NCBI RefSeq assembly: GCF_004005845.1
Contig: NZ_SADE01000001.1
Span: 372,001-436,000 of the forward strand
Direction: 5' to 3'
Length of the DNA stretch: 64,000 bases
DNA from: Hwanghaeella grinnelliae
GTDB lineage: Bacteria; Pseudomonadota; Alphaproteobacteria; UBA8366; Aestuariispiraceae
Shown: piece after piece, positions 44,134 through 52,627 of the stretch
Numbering within the stretch: the first letter of the stretch is position 1
Layout: each line of letters starts with the position of its first letter
Notes under the pieces: generated by a model
Told to the model about the DNA's origin: nothing
What the model saw: only the letters and a program-made list of their open reading frames with translations
Database searches by the model: none
Position numbers and translations under genes: made by a program

Positions 44134-45018
44134 CTATTCCTCCAGGAAGAAATCGAGCAAGAGCCGGGCGGTTTCGTCCGGCTTTTCTTCCGCCAGAAAG
44201 TGGCCGCAATCGGGGATCGCCTGTCCGCGAACATCGGCTGCGCGGTCGCGCCAGCAGGCCAGCACGTCGTATTGCGCTTCCATCACCGCGGCCCCACCCC
44301 AGATCGCGAGAAGAGGACAAGCGATCTTGGTCGCCAAATCCGCCTCATCATGTTCCAGATCGATGGTGGCCGCCGCGCGATAGTCTTCACAGGACGCAAG
44401 GATCATCGCGGGGTTGTTCCAGCAGCGCTGATACTCCGCATAGGCTTCCGGATCGAAATAGCTGTTGCCTTGAGGGGACAGGCTGCCGGTTTTGAAACCG
44501 TAGTAGAAATCCGGGTCTCGGCCGATCAGCGTTTCCGGCAGCGGGTTGGGCTGCGCCAGGAAGAACCAATGGTAATAGGCCATCGCGATTCCCTGATGCG
44601 AGTCGGAAAAGATCTTGTGGGTCGGCACGATGTCGAGCACCGCAAGACGCCGGACCCGGTCCGGATGGTCCAGCGTTAGCCGGTGCGCGACACGCCCACC
44701 GCGGTCATGCCCGGCCAGCAAAAATTCCTCGAATCCAAGGGCCTGCATCACAGCGACCAGATCGGCGGCGCTTGCGCGCTTGGAATAGGGGTAATGGTCG
44801 GGCGTTGTTTCGGGCTTACCGCTGTCGCCATAGCCCCGCAGGTCAGGTGTGACGACGGTGAAGTGTTCAGCCAGTTTCGGCGCCACCTTGTGCCACATTG
44901 CATGGGTCTGAGGGTAGCCGTGCAACAGCAATAAGGGCGGCCCGTCGCCGCCGATACGCAAATTGATTTCCGTTTCTGGTGCTTCGATACGCTTTTGCTC
45001 GAAACCGTTGAACAGCAT
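44134..45018 (-). CDS. Haloacetate/fluoroacetate dehalogenase-like alpha/beta hydrolase
   Basis: This is a 294-residue alpha/beta hydrolase. It has the nucleophile Asp105 in AGHDRGGR, with Arg106 and Arg109 placed as carboxylate binders; Asp129 in LDIVPT; His150-Trp151 (YYHWFF), the halide pocket; Tyr213 in CEDYRAA; and His273 in DCGHFLAEE. These match the fluoroacetate dehalogenase set in order and spacing. It would hydrolyse haloacetates to glycolate, although epoxide hydrolase-type relatives share the fold. The ATG at 45018 has GGGGAGG upstream. It is tail to tail with prfB, three bases apart. Confidence 0.82.
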   Translation of the reverse strand: MLFNGFEQKRIEAPETEINLRIGGDGPPLLLLHGYPQTHAMWHKVAPKLAEHFTVVTPDLRGYGDSGKPETTPDHYPYSKRASAADLVAVMQALGFEEFLLAGHDRGGRVAHRLTLDHPDRVRRLAVLDIVPTHKIFSDSHQGIAMAYYHWFFLAQPNPLPETLIGRDPDFYYGFKTGSLSPQGNSYFDPEAYAEYQRCWNNPAMILASCEDYRAAATIDLEHDEADLATKIACPLLAIWGGAAVMEAQYDVLACWRDRAADVRGQAIPDCGHFLAEEKPDETARLLLDFFLEE

Positions 45019-45066
45019 GGTGAACCTCCCCTTGCGGTGTCGCCGGTTTGCCTTTCGGCCCGGCTA

Positions 45067-46017
45067 TTATGATTTGGGTCGCCGGTTGGCCAGGTAAATC
45101 CCCGGCAGGACAAGCGCAGCACCGATCAGATGATAACTCTGCAAGGTCTCCCCCAAAAAGAACCAAGCGAGAAAGGCGACATAAACCGGTCCCATATACA
45201 GGATCAGGCTGCCGCGTGCGGCACCCAGGACCGCTTGTGCCTTGGCATAGGCCTGATATGCACCGAAACCCGGCAACAGGATCAGCAAGACAATCGCCGT
45301 GATACCGTCCTGCGTCATAGGCATCGGTTTGATGGTCAGCGTTTCCCAAACATAGAACGGTGCCAAAAGAAGTGTGCCGGCGCCGCAGATCGCGGTGAAC
45401 CGGGTCATCATGCCCATCGCGCTTGGCCGGTACTTCATCATGATCGCGTAGATTGCCCATCCGGCGACCGCCCCCATGATCCAAAGGTCGCCGATGGTGA
45501 ATTGCAGGTTCTTGAAAGCGCTCAAGTCTCCGCGTGCGATAATCCAAAGCACCCCCGCAAGGGAGATCAGCCCGCCGACCACCTGAACGGCCGTCAGGCG
45601 TTCGCCGTAAAACCTCCACGCCAGAAAAACGATCATCACCGGGGCTGAAGCATAGAGTAGACCGATATTGGTAGCCGTCGTCGTTTCCGCGCCGATATAG
45701 ACGAAAGCGCCACAGATCCCCATCCCCAAGGCGCCAAGAACTAACAGATCCTTCCATTCCCGCCTAACGTCATGGCGATGCTGCCATAGTTTCGGGCCGC
45801 GGATCATCAGCATCAGGATCAGCACGCCGAACCACCGCCAGAAGGCCAAGGCGACAGGGGGCGCGGTATCGGCCATCCAACGCGCGACAAGCATGTTGGC
45901 GCCGAACATCGCGGGCGCGGTCAGCAAAAGAGCATAGGCGACCTGACGTTCGCTGAACCCGGCAAAGCCGTGCTCCTGCGGGGCTTGGTCACCGCCGGAA
46001 ATGGGGGCGTTTGACAT
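45067..46017 (-). CDS. DMT/EamA family transporter
   Basis: This is a 316-residue membrane protein with ten hydrophobic segments in two EamA repeats: APAMFGANMLVARWMADTAPP and WRFYGERLTAVQVVGG in the first, and SLILYMGPVYVAFLAWFFLGETLQSYHLIG in the second. The family exports metabolites such as amino acids or their analogues; the substrate here is unknown. It lies 48 bases upstream of the dehalogenase-like gene on the same strand, so co-transcription is possible. Confidence 0.9.
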   Translation of the reverse strand: MSNAPISGGDQAPQEHGFAGFSERQVAYALLLTAPAMFGANMLVARWMADTAPPVALAFWRWFGVLILMLMIRGPKLWQHRHDVRREWKDLLVLGALGMGICGAFVYIGAETTTATNIGLLYASAPVMIVFLAWRFYGERLTAVQVVGGLISLAGVLWIIARGDLSAFKNLQFTIGDLWIMGAVAGWAIYAIMMKYRPSAMGMMTRFTAICGAGTLLLAPFYVWETLTIKPMPMTQDGITAIVLLILLPGFGAYQAYAKAQAVLGAARGSLILYMGPVYVAFLAWFFLGETLQSYHLIGAALVLPGIYLANRRPKS

Positions 46018-46186
46018 GATGCTCTTGATATAGTGGCAACGGGGATACCGCCAGCGCAGGGGCGGGAAAAAGCTTTATGATACGATTCCAGTTAAATGCT
46101 CGTGACCAAGTGTGGACGGGTCGTCATTTATCACTATTGTTTAACCTGTCTCTGGTATGGATAGCGTGGCGTAGGGGCCTAACCGC

Positions 46187-46846
46187 GTGTTCTCTTTCCG
46201 AGACTGGGAGCAATGTGGTGTCTGTCCAGGTACGGTTTCCGTGAATAGAAGTTGGCTAGGTCGTAAAAGCAGGAACTTCGCGCGAATGCTGCGACGTCGC
46301 CTGGTCGTGCCTATGTTCTCCAACAAACGCCCGCCTGAATTCGCGGCGCGCGGTGTATTGTTCGGTATCTTCTTCGCGTTCACGCCCTTGGTCGGCGTAC
46401 AATTGGCCGTGATCCTGGCTTTCTGGTCCTTCGTCCGTGCGTTCGTTCCGCGCTGGGACTTCAATCTGATCGTGGCCATGGCCTGGATCTGGACCACCAA
46501 TGTCTTCACGCTGGGGCCGATCTATTACGGCTTCGTTCTGACCGGCCAGATCATGTTGGGCCGTTGGGACGAACCGCTGGGTTACGAAGCCTTCACCACA
46601 CGGCTGCATGAACTGCTCGCGGCACATACCGATGCCAGCGCGTTGCAGGAATTCTGGTACGGCACGATCAGTGTCTTGGATGCGTTCGGCCTGCCGCTGT
46701 TTCTGGGATGTGTGCCTTGGGCCGTGGGCTTGGCTGTCGCGGGGTATTTCTGGTCGCTGCGCTTTGTGCGTCGTCGGCATGAAACCCGGGCTGCCCGCCG
46801 CGCAAGCCGCCGCGAACGCAGCCGTTTCGCCCGGCAAGGTGCCTGA
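46187..46846 (+). CDS. DUF2062 domain membrane protein
   Basis: This is a 219-residue protein with the DUF2062 pattern: FAARGVLFGIFFAFTPLVGVQLAVILAFW near 50-80, TTNVFTLGPIYYGFVLTGQ, and a final hydrophobic segment near 175-195. The C-terminus is Arg-rich (RRHETRAARRASRRERSRF) and probably cytoplasmic. DUF2062 proteins are often linked to envelope glycan genes, but no function is established. The GTG at 46187 is preceded by GGGG; a start at 46286 (MLRRRLVV) would also give the full domain. It is divergent from the DMT gene. Confidence 0.8.
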   Translation: MFSFRDWEQCGVCPGTVSVNRSWLGRKSRNFARMLRRRLVVPMFSNKRPPEFAARGVLFGIFFAFTPLVGVQLAVILAFWSFVRAFVPRWDFNLIVAMAWIWTTNVFTLGPIYYGFVLTGQIMLGRWDEPLGYEAFTTRLHELLAAHTDASALQEFWYGTISVLDAFGLPLFLGCVPWAVGLAVAGYFWSLRFVRRRHETRAARRASRRERSRFARQGA

Positions 46847-46876
46847 CGCCCCAGCGGTTTTCGGTTTTCAGATTTT

Positions 46877-47683
46877 TCAGACCAGGGCGCCGTAGAAGTC
46901 GGGCGGCATGCCGGCTTTTGTCCGGCTGTCTTCATTGAAAGGCGGCTTCAGCATGCCCTTGAAATTGGCGCTGACAAGGTCCCGCCAAGTCTCTGCGGGG
47001 TCCTGGCCCCGATGCAGGCACAACCAATCGAACCACCGCTTGCCCGCGGCCACGTGGGTGATTTCGTCATCATGGATGATCTGCAAACGGTCCGCGCTGT
47101 CGTCGTCGCCCGCGGCCCGCAATTTCGCGATCATTGCCGGGGTGACGTCCAACCCACGCGCTTCCAATACCAGCGGCACGATGGCCAGCCGTGTCAGCAG
47201 ATCATGGGCCGTGTCCCTGGAGGCCTGCCACAAACCGTCATGCGCCGGCAGGTCGCCATAGGCGCTGCCCAGTTCTTCCAGCCGTTCGGCTAGAAGCAAG
47301 AAATGCTTCGCTTCGTCATCCGCCACTTGAACCCAATCGTCCAGGAACGCTTTGGGAGGTTCCGGCCTGCTTGGGGCGAAACGCGCGACGATGTCCCAGG
47401 CCAGATCGATGGCGTTCAACTCAATATGGGCAAGCGCGTGCAGAAGGGCCGCGCGCCCGGCCGTGCCCTGGTTGATCTTGCGCTTTTTTACCTTGCCGGG
47501 ATTGACCAAATCCGGCTTTGCCGGGCGCCCCGGCCGGTCCGGCGGCGGTGCCGATCCGACCTCAGTAACCGCCCCATCACGCCACATGGCCGCATAGCGG
47601 CGCGTCAGGCCCGCCTTCTCCGCCGGGTCCGTCGTTTCAAGTGCGGATACCGCCAAGGCGGTCAGGCTTTGGTGTTCAGGCAA
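46877..47683 (-). CDS. DUF455 family ferritin-like protein
   Basis: This is a 268-residue helical protein with ferritin-like metal motifs: HALAHIELNAIDLAWDI, VQVADDEAKHFLLLAERLEELG and IIHDDEITHVAAGKRWFDW, each giving an E...E-x-x-H ligand set. This is DUF455, seen in bacteria and plants with no settled role. The start is a TTG at 47683 with GAGAGG close upstream, 13 bases after the bcp stop, so it is translated from the bcp transcript. Confidence 0.87.
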   Translation of the reverse strand: MPEHQSLTALAVSALETTDPAEKAGLTRRYAAMWRDGAVTEVGSAPPPDRPGRPAKPDLVNPGKVKKRKINQGTAGRAALLHALAHIELNAIDLAWDIVARFAPSRPEPPKAFLDDWVQVADDEAKHFLLLAERLEELGSAYGDLPAHDGLWQASRDTAHDLLTRLAIVPLVLEARGLDVTPAMIAKLRAAGDDDSADRLQIIHDDEITHVAAGKRWFDWLCLHRGQDPAETWRDLVSANFKGMLKPPFNEDSRTKAGMPPDFYGALV

Positions 47684-47696
47684 AAGGCCTCTCGCC

Positions 47697-48161
47697 TCAA
47701 AGTGTTTTGGCGGCGTCCAGCACTTCCTGTGCGTGGCCGTTGACCTTTACCTTGGGCCAAGCCTTTGCGACCTTGCCGTCGGGCCCGATCAGGTAGGTGG
47801 ACCGGATAATTCCTTCGAATTCCTTGCCGTACATCTTCTTCACGCCCCAAGCGCCGAACTTTTCGCAGACATCCGAGCCTTCGTCGGAGGCGAGGGCAAA
47901 GTTCAATTCCTGCTTGGCCTTGAAGTTGTCGTGCTTTTTTACGGAGTCCTTGCTGATCCCGATGATCGTTGCGCCGATTTTGTCGAAATCACCTTTCAGA
48001 TCTCGGAAGTCCTTCGCTTCGGTTGTGCAGCCCGGTGTGTTGTCCTTGGGATAGAAATAGACGACGACCGGCGATCCTTTGAGATCGGCCAGCGTGACGG
48101 ACCCACCGCCATCGGTCGGCAGGGTGAAATTCGGGGCGGTGTCGCCTTCTTGCAGCGCCAT
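47697..48161 (-). CDS. bcp: Thiol peroxidase of the Bcp/PrxQ family
   Basis: This is a 154-residue peroxiredoxin that reduces peroxides. The peroxidatic Cys45 is in DNTPGCTTEA, and VVVYFYPKDNT and the closing KVKVNGHAQEVL are typical. Position 50, a resolving Cys in E. coli Bcp, is Lys here (TEAKDFRD), while a Cys99 (SDVCEKFGAWG) remains, so resolution must use Cys99 or an external thiol. The ATG has GGAG upstream. It is first of a two-gene unit with DUF455. Confidence 0.95.
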   Translation of the reverse strand: MALQEGDTAPNFTLPTDGGGSVTLADLKGSPVVVYFYPKDNTPGCTTEAKDFRDLKGDFDKIGATIIGISKDSVKKHDNFKAKQELNFALASDEGSDVCEKFGAWGVKKMYGKEFEGIIRSTYLIGPDGKVAKAWPKVKVNGHAQEVLDAAKTL

Positions 48162-48384
48162 GGCGGGTCTCCTGTCGGTGTTTATGTTTTCGCATACAGA
48201 GTTACAGGATTGATACGCCGTCGATCAATCATCGGATCGGCACTAGGGCGTATCAGTTGGGCATATTCGGCCAGGGTGCTTTTCGCTGCGGGACCTTTCC
48301 GGGGTTCCGACGAAGGCTTAGTCTAGCCGCAAAGATCATGGCGGCCGCAATTTGCGGGTATAAGACGAGAAGAGGGAAAATCGC

Positions 48385-49368
48385 ATGACAGTCTTGCTGG
48401 TAGGGTCGGTGGCACAGGCCGGACAATCCGTCGTTGAGCGCGAGTTGGGCGGGAAGATCCCGGTCGATGCTGTAATGCTGAACGATCCCGACAAGGAAGC
48501 GGTTGCCGCTAAATTCGCCGCGGCCCGGATGATTGTCTCTCCCGCCTATCGTGCGGAATTCCCCTCGTCCCCCAAGCTGGAAATGTTGCATGCGCCGAAT
48601 GCGGGGCTCGATTCGATCGAATTCGATGCCCTGCCGCCTGGGACGCGTGTCTGCAATGTCTTCGAACACCATATCGGGATCGGCGAATACGTGCTGGCCG
48701 GGATGCTGCGCTCGGTGATCGACCTCGATGCCCGCAGCCGCAAGTTCAAGGACGGTTTGAACTGGGAAGACACCCCGCGTCTTGGCGCGCCGACACGTGG
48801 CGAGTTGAGCGGCAAGACCCTGCTGAGCATCGGCTATGGCACGATCGGTCAAGCGGTTGCGGAACGGGCCCGGCCTTTTGGTGTCCGGATTGAAGCGGTG
48901 ACGCGGACCCCGCGCGCGATGACCCCCAAACCGGACAAAATGGCCGGCTATGACAGCATGAAGCAAATGATCGGCGATGCCGATTTCGTGCTGATCGCCT
49001 GTCCCCTCAATGACGAAACCGAAGCCATGTTCGATGTGGACCTGATTGGGGCGATGAAGCCTTCGGCCATCCTGATCAATGTGGCACGCGGCAAGATCGT
49101 GGCGGAAAAGCCGCTTTACGATGCCTTGGCCCAGGGACGGATCGGCGGTGCGGTGCTGGATACGTGGTGGGACTATCCGACGACCGAAAACCAGAACGTC
49201 AAACCGTCGGCCTGCCCCTTCTGGGACTTGGACAACGTCGTGATGACGCCCCATTGCTCCGGCTGGACGGATGGTTTGATCGAGCGCCGATTCAAGATCG
49301 TTGCCGAGAACGCCCGCCGGCTTTTTGCCGGCGAGGATCTGATCAATCAGGTTTTTCCCGAGCTGTGA
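48385..49368 (+). CDS. D-2-hydroxyacid dehydrogenase
   Basis: This is a 327-residue NAD(P)-dependent oxidoreductase. It shows an N-terminal catalytic half, the nucleotide loop LSIGYGTIGQAVAER, the catalytic Arg in LINVARGKIV and the catalytic His in TPHCSGWTDGL. The closing helix follows. The 2-oxo acid substrate is not determinable. The ATG at 48385 has AGAGGG upstream. It is divergent from bcp and its 3' end overlaps that of glnE by 22 bases. Confidence 0.88.
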   Translation: MTVLLVGSVAQAGQSVVERELGGKIPVDAVMLNDPDKEAVAAKFAAARMIVSPAYRAEFPSSPKLEMLHAPNAGLDSIEFDALPPGTRVCNVFEHHIGIGEYVLAGMLRSVIDLDARSRKFKDGLNWEDTPRLGAPTRGELSGKTLLSIGYGTIGQAVAERARPFGVRIEAVTRTPRAMTPKPDKMAGYDSMKQMIGDADFVLIACPLNDETEAMFDVDLIGAMKPSAILINVARGKIVAEKPLYDALAQGRIGGAVLDTWWDYPTTENQNVKPSACPFWDLDNVVMTPHCSGWTDGLIERRFKIVAENARRLFAGEDLINQVFPEL

Positions 49369-52300
49369 CCCGGATCGCCGAACTCGCCCTGGGACCCGTC
49401 GCCGGCCCCTAATTCCACCCGTGCCTGTTCGGCCGGCTCGGCGATGATCTCCTGGTAACGTTGCTGAACTGTCTCCGCCACCTCGGCGATATGGGCTCGC
49501 AAGGAAGGGAAGTCCTCAAAACCGCCGCAATGGGCCAACAGCGCTTTTTGCCCGTCGGGTGCTTTTTCTTCGTCCAATCCTTCTTGTGCGGTCAGGCGAA
49601 TAGCCGCCTGAAGGTTCCGCCATAATCGCAAGGCGGATCGAAGCTCTTCCGCGACCGTATCGTCCAGATAGCCGGCATCCGCCAACTTTACCAAGGCAGT
49701 GCCGGTATTGGTGGAAAGTATGTCCTTCCCCTCCGCTGCGTACCGCAATTGCAGATACTGGGAGATGAATTCGATATCGACCAAGCCACCGTGCCGGTGT
49801 TTGATTTCCCAAGGTTTGTCACCGGGATACTGTTTGCGGATCCGCTGGCGCATGGTGTCGACATCGCGGACAAGTGCCTTTGCGTCACGCGGCTGCCGGA
49901 TGGCGTCTTCGATGATCCGGGTTAGTACCGTTTGCAAACCGGCTGGGCCGTAAATCGTCCGCGCGCGTGTCAGTGCCATGAATTCCCAGGTCCAGGCCTC
50001 GCCCTGATAGTAGTTCTTGAATCCATCGAATTGGGTGCATACCGGCCCCGACCGACCATTGGGCCGAAGTCTTGTGTCGACTTCGTAGAGGTTCCCTTCG
50101 CCGGTTTGTGAGGTGATAGCCGTGACCAAGCGTTGGCCGAGGCGTGAGAAATAGACCATGGGGGTCAGCGCGCGTGTCCCGTCGGACCCGTCAATATCCG
50201 CGGGCACGTTGTAGACGAAAACCAAGTCCAAGTCGGACATTGGCGCCATTTCCCGCCCGCCCAACTTGCCGAAGGCAAGAACAGCCAGTCCCGTTTCGCC
50301 CTCAGCGCTTTCGCCAGGCCAGCCGCCATGGGGGTCGCGGAATTCCCGGGTCACGGATTCTGTCAGGGCACCGACCGCCGTTTCCGCCACTGATGTCAGA
50401 ATTGGACCGGCCTCTTCACCCGTGCGGCGCCCTTGCAGCAATTCGACACCGGTCTGGAACCGGCGGTCGTTTGCCCAACGGATGACGATATCGAGTATGT
50501 CCTGGAAGTCCCGGGCCTGCCCCAATGCATGGTCCAGCGTTTGTTTCATTTCGCGTCGGTCTGCTTCATCCGTGGACCAGTCGTCGCTGATCACCCCATC
50601 GAGAAGGGAGGGATGCCGCGATAACCAGATCGCCAAACGCGGAGCGTTGCCCATGATTTCGGAAACCATGTCCAGAAGTGACGGGTTGGAATGAAAAAGT
50701 GAAAGCAGCTGCACACCCGACGGCAACTCACCCAGGAAATCGTCAAACCTGTTGAACGCTTGCATCGGGTTCGTCGTGGCGGCGAGGCTTTCCAGCAGGC
50801 GCGGCATCAGTTCGGTCAGAAGCTGCCGGGCACGTTCGCTTCTGGTAGAGCGATAGCGCCCATGGTGCCAGACGCGGATGCGCCCAATCACATGGGATGC
50901 GTCCTCGAACCCCATATCGGTTAAAGTTTCCACCGTTTCCGGGTCGTCCTCGACACCGGTGAAGACCAGCGACCGTCCGCCGCTGCCCAGGTCCGGCTCG
51001 TCTTCGAAAAGTTGGGAATATTCCTGCTCTACCTGACGCAGATGGCGAAGAAGATCGGCGCGGAAGGCATCGGCGTCGTCGTAGCCCATGAAAACGCCGA
51101 TGGCGTCAACGCCCTCCCATGTCGCGGGCATTTTCTGGGTCTGTTCATCCATCACCATTTGCAAGCGATGTTCCAAGGTACGCAGGAAATCATAGCTTTC
51201 TCGCAGCCGGGCGGCGGCCTCATGGGTGGTGTGGCCTTCCTCCGCCAATTGATCAATGGCCTCAAGTGTCTTGCGCATGCGCAAGCTGGGTGTACGCCCG
51301 CCCCAGATCAGTTGTTGGGTCTGGGCGAAAAACTCGATCTCCCGAATGCCGCCGCGGCCGAGCTTCACGTTGTGCCCTTCGATGGCGACCTGCCCACCGC
51401 CGCGATGGGCATTGATCTGGCGTTTGATGGAATGGATGTCCGCAACGGCGGCAAAATCCAGGTGCTTCCGCCAGACGAACGGTCGGATATGTTCCAGGAA
51501 ACGGTATCCCAGGTCGCAATCGCCCGCGACCGGTCGCGCCTTGATCATGGCCGCGCGTTCCCAATTCTGGCCGATTGTTTCGTAATAGGATTCCGCAGCG
51601 CCCACGGTCATGGCCAGTGGCGTCATCCCGGGGTCCGGGCGCAATCGAAGATCTGTTCTGAAGACGTACCCGTTCGCGGTGCGCTCATGCATCAGGTTGA
51701 CGATGGTCTGGGTGGCGCGGACCATGTCTTGGCGCAAACGGTCGGAATCCTTGGGCTTCAGCCGTTCGGGCTCGTACAAGGCGATGATGTCGATATCGCT
51801 GGAATAGTTCAGCTCACCGGCTCCCAATTTCCCCATGCCAAGAAGCATGTAGCCGCAATTGTCGAGCGTATCGCCATCCAACTCGACGTCGATTTTACCG
51901 CTCGCAACGAGGGAACCGAGTGCATGCCGAACACTGGCATTCAGACAATGTTCCGCCAGGAGGGACAGGGTTCCCGTAATCTCGTGCAGTTTCCATGCGC
52001 CCGTCAGGTCCGCCAAGGCGATCAACAAGGCTGCCTGACGCTTGGCGATACGCAGGGCCTTGGACGTGGCCGCCTGCGGCTCGGCGGGATTTATTTGCCG
52101 GATGCCCTCGAATATGGCGTCCCGCGCGCCTACATATCCGGTGTCGGGAAGGTCCAGCAGAAAACCGACCTCCTTGACCGCGAGTTGCGTCAGAAAGGGA
52201 CTGTTACCGAACAGCGCATCCAATATCTGCTTGCCGCCGGGCGCGGCCAGGAAGGCTTCGGCCTCCGCCGCTCTCTCCGCGGATTGGGCGGCTTCCAACC

Positions 52301-52385
52301 ATCTTTCCAGGCCAACGGTCGCGGCATGGTCGTCGCCGGCCCGCGGCGGGCGGTCCGGCTCGGGAACAATTGCGGATAGATCCAT
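49347..52385 (-). CDS. glnE: Bifunctional glutamine synthetase adenylyltransferase/adenylyl-removing enzyme
   Basis: GlnE sets glutamine synthetase activity by adding or removing AMP in response to PII and glutamine. The 1012-residue chain has two nucleotidyltransferase domains: the N-terminal adenylyl-removing half (GMGKLGAGELNYSSDIDIIALY) and the C-terminal adenylyltransferase half (AFGKLGGREMAPMSDLDLVFVY), each with its D-x-D, plus HRHGGLVDIEFI near the end. The ATG at 52385 has AGGA upstream. The end overlaps the convergent dehydrogenase gene by 22 bases. Confidence 0.97.
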   Translation of the reverse strand: MDLSAIVPEPDRPPRAGDDHAATVGLERWLEAAQSAERAAEAEAFLAAPGGKQILDALFGNSPFLTQLAVKEVGFLLDLPDTGYVGARDAIFEGIRQINPAEPQAATSKALRIAKRQAALLIALADLTGAWKLHEITGTLSLLAEHCLNASVRHALGSLVASGKIDVELDGDTLDNCGYMLLGMGKLGAGELNYSSDIDIIALYEPERLKPKDSDRLRQDMVRATQTIVNLMHERTANGYVFRTDLRLRPDPGMTPLAMTVGAAESYYETIGQNWERAAMIKARPVAGDCDLGYRFLEHIRPFVWRKHLDFAAVADIHSIKRQINAHRGGGQVAIEGHNVKLGRGGIREIEFFAQTQQLIWGGRTPSLRMRKTLEAIDQLAEEGHTTHEAAARLRESYDFLRTLEHRLQMVMDEQTQKMPATWEGVDAIGVFMGYDDADAFRADLLRHLRQVEQEYSQLFEDEPDLGSGGRSLVFTGVEDDPETVETLTDMGFEDASHVIGRIRVWHHGRYRSTRSERARQLLTELMPRLLESLAATTNPMQAFNRFDDFLGELPSGVQLLSLFHSNPSLLDMVSEIMGNAPRLAIWLSRHPSLLDGVISDDWSTDEADRREMKQTLDHALGQARDFQDILDIVIRWANDRRFQTGVELLQGRRTGEEAGPILTSVAETAVGALTESVTREFRDPHGGWPGESAEGETGLAVLAFGKLGGREMAPMSDLDLVFVYNVPADIDGSDGTRALTPMVYFSRLGQRLVTAITSQTGEGNLYEVDTRLRPNGRSGPVCTQFDGFKNYYQGEAWTWEFMALTRARTIYGPAGLQTVLTRIIEDAIRQPRDAKALVRDVDTMRQRIRKQYPGDKPWEIKHRHGGLVDIEFISQYLQLRYAAEGKDILSTNTGTALVKLADAGYLDDTVAEELRSALRLWRNLQAAIRLTAQEGLDEEKAPDGQKALLAHCGGFEDFPSLRAHIAEVAETVQQRYQEIIAEPAEQARVELGAGDGSQGEFGDPGHSSGKT

Positions 52386-52627
52386 CAATGCGTCCTGTTC
52401 ACGTCAGAAAATCTAGGCTAACCCATTGGTCATTCCCAATGGGCGGCAGACTAGGGGAAGTTCGGCCGCTCTCCAAGGTTCGGCAGGTATAGGCCTTACG
52501 GCTTGTTCTTGGCGTTTTCCCCGGTGTGTCCTTGGCGCTTCCATTTGGAGTGCGGGCGCGAACATGCTCTATTGCGGCGGAAATCCGTTTCCTTTCCGCA
52601 ATCATAGAAGAACGGTTCTTGTACTAA

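Noticed and set aside
48253-49254. Minus-strand frame of 333 codons
   Set aside because: Opposite the D-2-hydroxyacid dehydrogenase, which has complete catalytic motifs.
51012-52379. Plus-strand frame of 455 codons
   Set aside because: Antisense to the adenylyl-removing half of glnE; no domain.
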